Below, piece after piece: positions 42,696 through 51,225 of a stretch of 64,000 bases of DNA. The notes under the pieces were generated by a model. The model was not told the DNA's origin. It saw nothing but the letters and a program-made list of their open reading frames with translations, and searched no databases. The stretch is from assembly GCA_963724285.1 (NCBI GenBank), contig CAVRUD010000019.1, positions 124,001 through 188,000 on the forward strand, in the 5' to 3' direction. A program made the position numbers and the translations under genes. Source of the stretch: CAVRUD01 sp963724285. GTDB lineage: Bacteria > Chloroflexota > Chloroflexia > Thermomicrobiales > UBA6265. The first letter of the stretch is position 1; the number at the start of each line of letters is the position of its first letter.

Positions 42696-42851
42696 ACCCG
42701 CTCAACGGGTACCGGGGACTGAAGTCCCCGGCTAAACCTACGAAGTCCCTCCGGGACTGGGAACGGGGCGGGCCGGTGATGGGCCGATCACGTTGCTAGC
42801 CGGTCTTCAGCCGGCTTCGTGGACCTAGCCCGGGCTCTTTAGGCCCGGGCG
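42696..42851. repeat. Cluster of short GC-rich hairpins
   Basis: Several inverted repeats follow each other: ACCCG/CGGGT, CCGGGGACT/AGTCCCCGG (42712-42731, perfect 9-base stem), GTCCC/GGGAC (42745-42757), AGCCGG/CCGGCT (42798-42816) and overlapping GCCCGGGC units to 42850. The GAAGTCCCTCCGGGACTGGG core equals that of the dispersed repeat at 1625 and 49090 but for one base. No coding sense. Confidence 0.65.
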
Positions 42852-43128
42852 ACCCCGAGACGGCGCCAACCTATTCGACGAGCGCCTCATGTAGGCAGCA
42901 CCTACACGAACGATACTGCGTCGCGGGACGCACTAGGTATGTCCAACGCGTAATCGGCACGGTGTGCCGGCCTATCCGGCCCAGCAGGATGGAGCCATGT
43001 CCAGCGGGCATTCAGGTACGGATGCTCCCGCTCTGGAAGGCACGCCGGGAGGCCGGATTGGGCGACTCGATCGAGCGATCGAGAGCCGCTCATCGCGGCA
43101 AACCCGATCATCCGAAGGAATGACGCAC

Positions 43129-44454
43129 ATGAGCGATGGAACATTGCGGTTGGGATCTCTTTCATTGGGAAACCGGCTCACCCGGCGGCCGGTATTCGAC
43201 TGGCGGGACGACGTCTCGCTGGTGCGGATCGGGCTGGCGACCGTCGGGCTCCATCTGTTCGACGACGCGTTCATCCAGCCGGAAGCGGGCACCTCGGCCG
43301 GCGACCATCTCGTCAGCGGTGGCCTGATGCTGGGCTTGCTGGCCGTCTTCGCCGCGATGTACCCGCGGCTTCGTCAGGCGACACGCGGCTGGATGTCGTT
43401 GAGCGTGGGCCTGCTGGCGTTTGGGGCCGGACTGGCCGTTCCCGGCTACCAGACGAAGCAGGATGGACCCTCGGGCAGCGATTTCACCGGGTTGGTCGCG
43501 ACGATGGGTGGATTGTTGCTGGTGTTGGTCGGGGTGGCGATGATCTGGACGTCGCGGCGCACCGACGGTCGCTGGTGGTGGCGTGTCGTCCGCAGGGCCG
43601 CCATCGGGGTGGTCGCGGTGGTGCTGGCATTCCAGGTGCTCTACGCGGCAGGCTACGCCTACGTGATCACCCACCTACCGCGGGAATCGGTCGCGGCGGC
43701 GGATCTGGGCGCACCCCACCAAGAGGTGACGATCCGGACCGACGACGGACTCGACCTGGCGGGCTGGTACGTTCCTTCCCGCAACGGGGCGGCGATCGTG
43801 ATCGTCCACGGCCGGATCAAGACGATCGAGCACGCCCGGATGCTCGTTCGCCACGGCTACGGGACCCTGCTCTTTGACTCGCGGGGCCGGGGTGAGAGCG
43901 AGGGCGATCCGAACTTGCTTGCCTGGGAGGGTGAGCGCGATGTGCGGGCCGCGCTGGAGTTCCTCAAGGCGCAACCCGACGTCGATCCCGAACGGATCGG
44001 CGGGCTGGGCCTCTCGGTCGGCGGCGAAACGCTCTTGCAGACGGCGGCACACACCAAGGACCTGCGCGCGGTCGTCTCCGAAGGCGCCGGAATGCGCTCA
44101 GTCAAGGAGTACGCCGACCTACCATCGAGCGCCGAACAGTGGATTGGGCTGCCACACGTCACCATGCTGACCGCCGCGACGGCGCTCTATACCGGCGGTA
44201 TGCCGCCCGGGAATCTGATCGACCTCGTCGAGCGGATCGCGCCCCGGCCGGTCTTGCTCATCCACGCCGACCCTGGGCAGGGCGGCGAAATCCTGAATTC
44301 GGACTACGCCGAGGCGATCGGCGAAAGCGCCGCAGTCTGGGCGATCAGCGACGGCGGACACATGAAGGCGCTGAAAGAGCATCCCGCCGAGTACGAACGG
44401 CGGGTGATCTCCTTCTTCGATCAGGCGTTGAGCGAGGACTCTACTGAGGCGTAA
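43129..44454 (+). CDS. Membrane-anchored alpha/beta hydrolase
   Basis: About 441 residues. Four to five N-terminal helices (residues 25-190, including GGLMLGLLAVFAAMYPRLRQ and LVATMGGLLLVLVGVAMIWT) precede an alpha/beta-hydrolase domain: DDGLDLAGWYVPSRNGAAIV, oxyanion IVHGRIKTIEHARM, nucleophile elbow GLGLSVGGETLL (Ser), PRPVLLIHADPG and catalytic His in ISDGGHMKAL. Such proteins are esterase- or peptidase-like; the substrate is unknown. The GAAGGA before 43120 best serves ATG 43129; ATG 43120 and a longer opening to 42964 are alternatives. It stands alone, preceded by a hairpin cluster and followed by a terminator. Confidence 0.83.
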   Translation: MSDGTLRLGSLSLGNRLTRRPVFDWRDDVSLVRIGLATVGLHLFDDAFIQPEAGTSAGDHLVSGGLMLGLLAVFAAMYPRLRQATRGWMSLSVGLLAFGAGLAVPGYQTKQDGPSGSDFTGLVATMGGLLLVLVGVAMIWTSRRTDGRWWWRVVRRAAIGVVAVVLAFQVLYAAGYAYVITHLPRESVAAADLGAPHQEVTIRTDDGLDLAGWYVPSRNGAAIVIVHGRIKTIEHARMLVRHGYGTLLFDSRGRGESEGDPNLLAWEGERDVRAALEFLKAQPDVDPERIGGLGLSVGGETLLQTAAHTKDLRAVVSEGAGMRSVKEYADLPSSAEQWIGLPHVTMLTAATALYTGGMPPGNLIDLVERIAPRPVLLIHADPGQGGEILNSDYAEAIGESAAVWAISDGGHMKALKEHPAEYERRVISFFDQALSEDSTEA

Positions 44455-44488
44455 CCGTGGTCTAGGGAGCGACTCCGGAAACGCCGAT

Positions 44489-44521
44489 GGACTCGTGGCT
44501 GCAGATAGCGGCCACGAGTCC
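44489..44521 (+). terminator. Intrinsic terminator after the alpha/beta hydrolase
   Basis: A perfect 11-base stem (GGACTCGTGGC/GCCACGAGTCC) with an 11-base loop is followed by TTTCTCC, 35 bases after the hydrolase stop. Confidence 0.72.
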
Positions 44522-45061
44522 TTTCTCCAGTTCCCGGAGCGGACAGCCTGGTTCGCGATCCGTCGATTACAGGCAAGTGATCCGCCAAGGGGACGTAGCC
44601 GGTTGGGCTGCGTCCCTAACCTCTTTTTTGCCCAGTGACCGGCGAACGAGCCGAGTGCCGGGTCCGATCACTGGGTTTAGTTGCCGAAACCGTACTTGCG
44701 CGTTGCGGTATCCAGTTGGCCAGGGGTTCCCAGGCCCAGCCGCAACCGCAGTGCTCGTCTGCATATCGGGAGCCAGGTTCCAAGCAGAAGTCCGGCTCAC
44801 GGGAGCTACTTCAGAAGAGACCCTTCGACCGTCTTGCCGACCATCCGCACGACGCCATCAACCCTCGTTGCGGGGTACAGGTCCAGCTCGAAGCGAACGA
44901 GAGCTGTTGCCATCAGTCCTATCTGACAATCCCCGTCCCTGCGGGCATGGGTTTATCACAGACCTGCCTGACGAATTCGCTCCATCGTTGATCGGCTCCA
45001 GCGAGCGTTGCCGGTCCCGTCGCGGGCGCACCCGCGAATGGGTCCAGAGCCGGGGTGCCCG
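44522..45061. other. Intergenic stretch, nothing recognised
   Basis: About 540 bases between the terminator and the stop of the oxidoreductase gene. Lower GC than the surroundings in places and no frame with protein-like composition. Confidence 0.4.
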
Positions 45062-46084
45062 TTACGCCCCGTCCCACAGGCGGCACGACGCCCGGTGTCC
45101 GGACGACGCCGACTCGATCGCGCCGAACACCATCGCCAGGCTCTTGATGTTGTCGTGGCACTCGCCCATCGGCACCTCCCCGGTATCCAGAGCGCGCAGG
45201 AAGTCGTGCAGCGATCCTGCGATCCCCGACGGAGCCGGGACGACCTCGCCCGGCCGCGCCTCGGTCTCGGGTAAGAACCCGCCCCGCGCTACCACCACGT
45301 CCGCCACGGGCACGTCGTCTCCACCCTTCCAGATGGCGGTCCCGTCTGGACCGACCGCGCGCCACTCGCTGTCCCAGTCGGTGTGGTGCCCCTCGCTGCA
45401 CCAGCTCCCGCGGTAGGTGTAGCGCACCCCGCCCGTCAGCTCGAAGATCGCCGTCGCGCAGGCATTGCCGCGGTACCAGCTCCACGGCGGGTTGAACTCC
45501 TCGCAGTAGACCGAGACCGGGTCGGCCCCGGAGAGGTACCGGGCGGTGTCGAACGCGTGGATGGCCATGTCGAGCAGCAGGGGGCTGGCGATCTCCAGCC
45601 GGTGGCCCCGCTCGCGTGCGCCGATGGAAAAGTCGGAGGTCAGAATCCCAAGAGCGCCCGTCTGATCCGCGATCAGGCGGCGCAGCGCGGCCAGGGCGGG
45701 GTTGTGCCGTCGGTTCTGGCTCACCATGTAGAGCAGGCCCGCCCGGTCCGCCGCGGCCACCATCTCCCGGGCGCGTTCCATGCTATCGGCCATCGGCTTC
45801 TCGCCAAGGACCGGCACCCCGGCGCCGAGCGCCTGGAGGGTGACGGCGTGGTGCGCACCGGGCACGGTGACGTCCACGACGAAGTCCGGTCGGATCATGG
45901 CGAGCGCACGCCCGAGGTCGGTGTCGAGCGCAACGTCCCGGAGGCCGAGGCCGGCGGCCGCCTGCCTGACGGTGGCTTCCCGCAGGTCGACCCAGCCGGC
46001 CAAACACGCGTCCTCAGACTCCTGCAGGACCCGCGCCCAGTTGCGCCCCATGCTTCCGGCCCCGACCAGCAGCGCCCGCCGCAT
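45062..46084 (-). CDS. Gfo/Idh/MocA-family NAD(P)-dependent oxidoreductase
   Basis: From ATG 46084 (GGGAGGCGGGAGAG upstream) the protein is 340 residues. The Rossmann start RRALLVGAGSMGRNWARVLQ, then VDVTVPGAHHAVTLQALGAG and the EKP motif (VLGEKPMADSMERAREMV) are the family hallmarks; LDMAIHAFDTARYLSGADP supplies the catalytic His region. Members oxidise or reduce sugars, inositols or related polyols with NAD(P). The substrate is not readable from sequence. The longer opening to 46210 has no ribosome site. It lies 187 bases from the stop of the PQQ-like propeller gene, on the same strand but apparently separate. Confidence 0.9.
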   Translation of the reverse strand: MRRALLVGAGSMGRNWARVLQESEDACLAGWVDLREATVRQAAAGLGLRDVALDTDLGRALAMIRPDFVVDVTVPGAHHAVTLQALGAGVPVLGEKPMADSMERAREMVAAADRAGLLYMVSQNRRHNPALAALRRLIADQTGALGILTSDFSIGARERGHRLEIASPLLLDMAIHAFDTARYLSGADPVSVYCEEFNPPWSWYRGNACATAIFELTGGVRYTYRGSWCSEGHHTDWDSEWRAVGPDGTAIWKGGDDVPVADVVVARGGFLPETEARPGEVVPAPSGIAGSLHDFLRALDTGEVPMGECHDNIKSLAMVFGAIESASSGHRASCRLWDGA

Positions 46085-46270
46085 CTCTCCCGCCTCCCCG
46101 TCGATGTGGGGTCCTCGCCGCCGCAGACACCCCCGACCGTCGATGGTTCGGGCGCGGCTGTCCATTGACGAGCCCCGATTCACCCCAGGTCCACCGGAGG
46201 GCGTTGGCAAGAGGCCCCTGGACTCGGTTTGGTGGGAACTCGGACAGCTCTCGTGGGCGGGGCCGCCTGA

Positions 46271-48730
46271 TTACTGCCCCTCGGTCCCGACGGCGTAGAC
46301 CGTGTCGTCGCCGCTGCCGACGAACACCAGCCCGTCGGCGACCGTCGGCGACGCGGCGATTGAGTCTTCGACCTCGAAGCGCCACAGCTCCTCGCCGCTC
46401 TCGGCCTCGACCGCGTAGAGCACGCCGTCCGCGCCGCCGACGTAGACCACCCCGTCCGCGACGACCGGGGACGAGGAACCGGCGTTCGCGGCGAACGCCC
46501 AAAGCTCCTCCCCGGTCTCTGCATCGAGGGCGTAGAGGTTCCCGTCATTGCTGGCCGCGTAGACGACTCCGTCGACCACCGCGGGCGAGGCCCAGATCCG
46601 GTCAGTCGTTTCCAGACGCCAGCGTTCGTCCCCATCTTGCGCGTCCACGGCCAAGATCGCGCCCGCGACATCGACCCCTAGGTCGACTCCGAAATAGACG
46701 ATGCCGTCGACGACCGCAGGCGACGACCAGACGGATCCGCCCGTCTCGACCCGCCAGGTCTCGTCCCCCGTCTCGGCCTCCAGGGCGTACAGGCCGCCGC
46801 CGACGCTGCCCACGTACACGACGCCGTCGACGACCGCAGGCGAGGAATAGACCTCCCCGCCGGTCTCGACGCGCCAGACCTCTTCCCCGGTTTCGGCGGC
46901 GACGGCATAGACGTTGCCGTCGCCGCTCCCAACGTAGACGATCCCGTCCACGACCGCGGGCGACGACCGGACCGATTCACCGGTCTCGAACCGCCAGAGT
47001 TCCTCCCCCGTCTCGGCCTCCAGGGCGTAGAGGCCGGCGTCGTAACTGCCGACGTAGACCACACCGTCGACCACGGCCGGCGACGACTGGATCGGCTGGC
47101 CCTCGGTGGCGAAGGTCCAGATTTCGTCGCCGGTCGCCGCGTCCAGCGCGAACAAGGATCCGCTGCTGCTTCCGACGTAGAGGACGCCGTCGACCACGGC
47201 CGCCGTCGAATCGGCGTCGTCGCCCGTATCGAGGCTCCATTGCAACGCGGGATCGCCCTCCGGACCAGCCCCGGGCATCACACCGGTGCGAGCAGCATCG
47301 GCGCGGAACATCGGCACGTCGGCCGTCTCCGCATCATCCTCGTCTACCGTCGGGGTGTCGGCGGAATCGCTCTCGTCCTCGTCGATCTCGGGGGTTTCGG
47401 AGGCGTCATTATCGTCGCCATCTTCGCCCTGGCGGGATTCCTCCAGATCCGCGATGAACGCCTCAAGGTCGTCGGGCACTGCGAGCGGCTCGGGGCAGGC
47501 GCCCTCTTCCAGGCAGTCTGCCTGTGCTTCGGCCAGGGCCTCGACCGCCTCAGCCGGGGGCGTCTCGGGGCCGGAGAGGTCGATAACGGCCACGCTATTC
47601 TCGACCCGGAGCGCGACGCTCTGGAACCGGACACTGCCGTCCTCAGTCTCGACGGTGTAGACGATCGACTCATCGCCGGCGGCCGCTGGCCCTTCATCGA
47701 GGTCGAGGTTGGTCAAATCTTGATTGGACTCGACCCGATCCTCGGTTCCGGCCAGCCAGTCCGCCGCCGCGTCCTCATCGGCGAAGCGCCAGACGTCGAC
47801 CTGGTACCAGACGTCGTCGTCGGGCTCGTCCTCCCCCGCGAACAACTGCTGCCAGAGCCGGTAGCCGTCCGTCTGATCGACATCGGCGGCGGCACGTGCT
47901 CGGCCATTCGCGTCGTCCGGCGACTCGCCGAAACCGGTGATGGCCTCGCCGTCCAGCAGCGCGTACTGGTCGGCCGTGGTCACGATGCCGTCGCCGGCCA
48001 ACCGAGGCACCTGGGCTCCCAGTCCAGGGCCGCCCTCCTCGATCGTCGCCTCGATGCGCTCCAGCAGCCGCTCGGCCAGCGCTTCGACCTCGTCGACCTC
48101 CGGTTCATCGCCTTGCCAGTCGACGATCGCGACGCCCGCGTGGAGGTTGCCGAGGCGAAAGGTCAGGTCGATCTGGGCGTACTCGTCGCCCGTCGCCGGC
48201 TCCTCGCCCTGATCGCGCGTCGCCTCCGACTCGTCGCCGACGTCCACGGCCTGCACGTCCTCGGCCGACTCGCTGGCCGACTCGTCCTCCAGGAACGCGA
48301 AGGCGGCCTCCGCGCCATCCTCGTCGCCGAACTCGAGCACATACGACACGATCTGGCGGACGGCGGGGGCGGCCGGATCGTCTTCGTCGGGGAGATAGAG
48401 GTAGCTGTCGTAGCGGCGGGCGAAACCGGCGTCCTCGAGCACCTCGCCAACCTCGTCCTCGTCTAGGCCGCGGGCTTCGGCGGTCGACACGATCACCTGG
48501 TCCGGAAAGGTCGTTTCGGCGAAGCCGAGGCCGTAGCCCTCCAGACCCTCTTCCGCGAGTTCCGCCGGCGTCAGCGTCATCGCCTGTATATCAGGGACGT
48601 CCGGGTCCGCTGCGCCCTGAGCGGCGCCTGCCGAGGACGTCCCCGCCGGACCGAACGCCGCGCCAAGGACGAACAACACGGCAAAGACTCTTCCAAGTAG
48701 GCCGTAGCCCGATCGAACCCGAGAATTCAT
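46271..48730 (-). CDS. Exported PQQ-like beta-propeller protein with an acidic linker
   Basis: 819 residues. Signal peptide (LLGRVFAVLFVLGAAFGPAG), then an acidic alpha/beta region of about 400 residues with two similar parts (YDSYLYLPDEDDPAAPAVRQ and VWYQVDVWRFADEDAAADWL), then an Asp/Glu-rich linker (residues 425-475). The C-terminal 340 residues hold eight PQQ-type blades, each with an SSPAVVDGVVYVGS strand, LYALEAETGEELWRFET and Trp docking. Such propellers usually bind partners or ligands; enzymes of the family need extra catalytic domains, absent here. The strong net negative charge suits an extracellular, possibly calcium-binding or salt-exposed protein. No neighbour suggests a pathway. 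Confidence 0.88.
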   Translation of the reverse strand: MNSRVRSGYGLLGRVFAVLFVLGAAFGPAGTSSAGAAQGAADPDVPDIQAMTLTPAELAEEGLEGYGLGFAETTFPDQVIVSTAEARGLDEDEVGEVLEDAGFARRYDSYLYLPDEDDPAAPAVRQIVSYVLEFGDEDGAEAAFAFLEDESASESAEDVQAVDVGDESEATRDQGEEPATGDEYAQIDLTFRLGNLHAGVAIVDWQGDEPEVDEVEALAERLLERIEATIEEGGPGLGAQVPRLAGDGIVTTADQYALLDGEAITGFGESPDDANGRARAAADVDQTDGYRLWQQLFAGEDEPDDDVWYQVDVWRFADEDAAADWLAGTEDRVESNQDLTNLDLDEGPAAAGDESIVYTVETEDGSVRFQSVALRVENSVAVIDLSGPETPPAEAVEALAEAQADCLEEGACPEPLAVPDDLEAFIADLEESRQGEDGDDNDASETPEIDEDESDSADTPTVDEDDAETADVPMFRADAARTGVMPGAGPEGDPALQWSLDTGDDADSTAAVVDGVLYVGSSSGSLFALDAATGDEIWTFATEGQPIQSSPAVVDGVVYVGSYDAGLYALEAETGEELWRFETGESVRSSPAVVDGIVYVGSGDGNVYAVAAETGEEVWRVETGGEVYSSPAVVDGVVYVGSVGGGLYALEAETGDETWRVETGGSVWSSPAVVDGIVYFGVDLGVDVAGAILAVDAQDGDERWRLETTDRIWASPAVVDGVVYAASNDGNLYALDAETGEELWAFAANAGSSSPVVADGVVYVGGADGVLYAVEAESGEELWRFEVEDSIAASPTVADGLVFVGSGDDTVYAVGTEGQ

Positions 48731-49089
48731 TGGTCCCCCAAGCGGTCAGATGCCACTAATCCTATCGATAGCTTCGGGACGCAGTCTCTTGGAAACGGTG
48801 CGACTCTGCTGCTGACGCAGGAGGTCGCGCCGCCGGCGTCCGCCTCCCGGAAAGTCACCGGAGACCGACGAATCCCAAGGGACTCGACTTTGCATTCTGG
48901 TTGGGAGTCTACACGAGGTTTCTGCCTTTCCGGGCACTCCTTCTTCAATGCTCGGCATGCGCCACGCTCGGCGGGCGCCCTGCCCCTTTTCAAGGCCACT
49001 CGAGACATATGGAACCGTCGGTTGGGTGGTTGAGCGTTCAGCCGGGACGATCCGCGCATCCACCGGGGCTCGGATCGTTCCGGGAGGAA

Positions 49090-49216
49090 CTAAGAGCGCC
49101 GATCAACACCGTCGGGCGCCGCGCCGTTCGGCCCAGTCCCGCAGGGATGTCGTCGGTTCAGAGCCGGGTTTCAACCAGGCGTCCGCCGCCGCCGAGGGGT
49201 GTTGATAGTAGTTCTC
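49090..49216 (+). repeat. Dispersed 115-120 bp GC-rich repeat, copy 2
   Basis: Matches the complement of 1625-1742 at about 90% identity by eye, beginning AGAGCGCCGATCAACACCGT and ending CCGCCGAGGGGTGTTGATAG. It precedes, in frame, the small coding stretch at 49249, much as copy 1 abuts the MscS-like stump. Confidence 0.75.
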
Positions 49217-49248
49217 AGCCGGTCACGCCGTTCGGCAAGAAGACCAAC

Positions 49249-49488
49249 ATGCGGATGGAGGCGTTGTTCGCCCCGGACGACGAGGTGGTGCTCGAGATCC
49301 AGGGCACCAAAGCCCTGGCGATGTGCTGGGAACGGTACCGGGACAACCACCGCGGGCCCCTGATCTTCGCGCCCAAGGACGGCGTCGAGCTGACCGGGTC
49401 GCGGGCGTCGGGGCCTGGGATGCGCTGGAGCGAGCCGGGAGCGCGGGACGTTGCCGACGCGCGGGTGCTGCTGTTCAACGACAAGTAG
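49249..49488 (+). CDS. Small hypothetical protein, possibly truncated
   Basis: ATG 49249 opens a 79-residue frame with balanced composition (EALFAPDDEVVLEIQGTKAL, NHRGPLIFAPKDGVELTG) to the TAG at 49486-49488. There is no strong ribosome site and the frame continues upstream into the dispersed repeat, so this may be the tail of a gene cut by the repeat. No family recognised. Confidence 0.35.
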   Translation: MRMEALFAPDDEVVLEIQGTKALAMCWERYRDNHRGPLIFAPKDGVELTGSRASGPGMRWSEPGARDVADARVLLFNDK

Positions 49489-49599
49489 GTCGCCTCCGAC
49501 CTCGCCGCCTAGCCCCCGACGATTCCTGCGCGCACCCTGCGGCAGGAATAGCATTGGCCAAGTCGAAACATCTCCCCCCGGTAGGCCAGCCCGCCTCCA

Positions 49600-51204
49600 T
49601 TAGCCCGCTCTCCCGCCGTCCGCGGGCCGCGCCACCTGGAACGGGAGGAGTTTCCCTCGCGCCGTCGGGATCGGCTCCGCGCGGCGGACGCGGAGGAACC
49701 CCGCCTGCTCCCACACCAGGTCGGCCAGGCGATGCCCGGCCGGCCCCCGTTGCAGTTCGGCGCGCACCGTCGCGATGACGTCGACCTCAGCGATCGTCCC
49801 GAGGCGCGGGCTCACCAGCAGGGTGAGATGGACGAGTTTGTCGTCCCCCTCCTCCTCGATCGCCTGGTAGTCGGTGGCCGTGCCGCCGAATCGGGCCGGC
49901 AGCACCGCCTCGATCACGCCGACCAGGGCCGCCGCGTCGTAGGTCATCCCTTCCCCGGTCAGCTTTTCGTAGCTCGTGATCGAGTCGAGGTGCCGCGTGT
50001 AGCCGAGTCGCCCATACGGACAGGCGCACGCGCGCTCGGTCAGCCGCCCGGTATCGCCTGTCTCGACGTTGAGCATGACCTTTCTCGCATGCGGGGAGAG
50101 GGTCGTCACCAGCAGGCCTTCCACCTGGCGGCCGCCGCTTTCCACGGGATGCTGGACCACGGCGGCGCGATCGAGCAACAGGTGGACGTCGTCGGGCGCC
50201 GCCGGGTCGCCGCACCCGCAGCCGAGCGTTCCCGACTCCGTCATCGAGTAGGTGCAGGTCACCGCCGCGCCGGTGGCGCCGATCGCCGCCGTTCGACTCG
50301 CGCTGAGCGGTTCGCCGATCACCACGAATAGCGCCCCATCGAGGCGGGCGCCCGCGGCGGTGGCCGCCGCGCAGACGCGCACCGCCGAGCTGACGTAGGT
50401 CACGACCTGACAGCGGTTACCGCGGCGGAGCTGATCGATGACCCAGGCGGCTACGCGATCGGCCTCGTTCAACGGCACATACTCGGGCCGCGGCAGCGGC
50501 GCGGCGAACACCCGCCCTAGCCGCAGCACCGTCTGCGTCTGCCATGCTGCCGGATTGCTGGGGGAGAGTGAGACCGGAGCATGGCTGAACCAGCGCTCGG
50601 GCGCGCGCCGCAGCTTCGCATACCGCAGGACGTTGGCGATGCCGGCGCTGCCCGGCAAGACTGGGAGCCACAGCGCGGCCGGTCCCTGATCGTACCCCAC
50701 CGCATTGAGCAGCAGTGAACGGTGGGCGGCTTCCTCGCTCAACGCGTCGAACTGGATCAACGTCGGTGTCCCGGCGCTCCGCGTTGCCCCGCTCCGAACG
50801 GGCACACCCGCCCGGGCGCCCACCGCGTCGAACGCGCCGGGGACAACGGTCAATTCGAGGCTGCCGCGCCGGATCGGGCGGCGCCCCTTGAACTCGTCGA
50901 GCGTCACGTACACGCCGTTGGCGGCCAGGCGCGCCAGCGCGCTCTCGACCCCTTCCCGATCGACAAGATCCTCAATGTCGGCGCCGGTCACCCCGGCGTG
51001 ACGGAGGAGCGCCGGGTAGGGGCTGATCGGGCTACCGCACACCCGGTCCCGAAGCAACGTCAGCAAGCGGCCCGAACGCTCCGCCAGCGCGTTGCCAACG
51101 ATCCGCTCCGCGGCGTCCGGGCTGATGGAATCACGCAGAAAGCCGCGAAGCCCAACCGCGGTACGCGCATACGCCTGTGCCCGGCTGAGCTTCCGCATCC
51201 GCAT
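49600..51204 (-). CDS. PaaK/CapK-like adenylate-forming ligase, paralog 1
   Basis: 534 residues of the ANL adenylate-forming superfamily. The phosphate loop appears as RSGATRSAGTPTLIQFD, the A5-type motif as TCTYSMTESGTLGCG, the TGD-type site as NVETGDTGRLTERACACPYG and the C-terminal catalytic Lys as PTARGKLLPFQVARP. PaaK/CapK proteins activate a carboxylate with ATP and pass it to CoA or another acceptor, and CapK relatives occur in capsule gene clusters. ATG 51204 has GAGG 8 bases upstream and lies 21 bases after paralog 2's stop, so GT2, paralog 2 and paralog 1 form one operon. A tract of about 130 bases at the 3' end is about 95% identical to paralog 2. Confidence 0.78.
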   Translation of the reverse strand: MRMRKLSRAQAYARTAVGLRGFLRDSISPDAAERIVGNALAERSGRLLTLLRDRVCGSPISPYPALLRHAGVTGADIEDLVDREGVESALARLAANGVYVTLDEFKGRRPIRRGSLELTVVPGAFDAVGARAGVPVRSGATRSAGTPTLIQFDALSEEAAHRSLLLNAVGYDQGPAALWLPVLPGSAGIANVLRYAKLRRAPERWFSHAPVSLSPSNPAAWQTQTVLRLGRVFAAPLPRPEYVPLNEADRVAAWVIDQLRRGNRCQVVTYVSSAVRVCAAATAAGARLDGALFVVIGEPLSASRTAAIGATGAAVTCTYSMTESGTLGCGCGDPAAPDDVHLLLDRAAVVQHPVESGGRQVEGLLVTTLSPHARKVMLNVETGDTGRLTERACACPYGRLGYTRHLDSITSYEKLTGEGMTYDAAALVGVIEAVLPARFGGTATDYQAIEEEGDDKLVHLTLLVSPRLGTIAEVDVIATVRAELQRGPAGHRLADLVWEQAGFLRVRRAEPIPTARGKLLPFQVARPADGGRAG

Positions 51205-51225
51205 GCGCTCGTCCTCGACGCTGGA

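Noticed and set aside
42696..42851. CRISPR-like array
   Set aside because: The units are different short hairpins without equal repeats or regular spacers, and no cas genes are present.
44487..45416. Plus-strand open frame of 309 codons after the alpha/beta hydrolase
   Set aside because: Starts inside the terminator hairpin and runs antisense into the oxidoreductase gene; serine/arginine-rich with no family.
47240..48466. Plus-strand open frame (408 codons) opposite the PQQ-like protein
   Set aside because: Complement of a repetitive acidic coding sequence; the minus strand has a signal peptide and clear blades.
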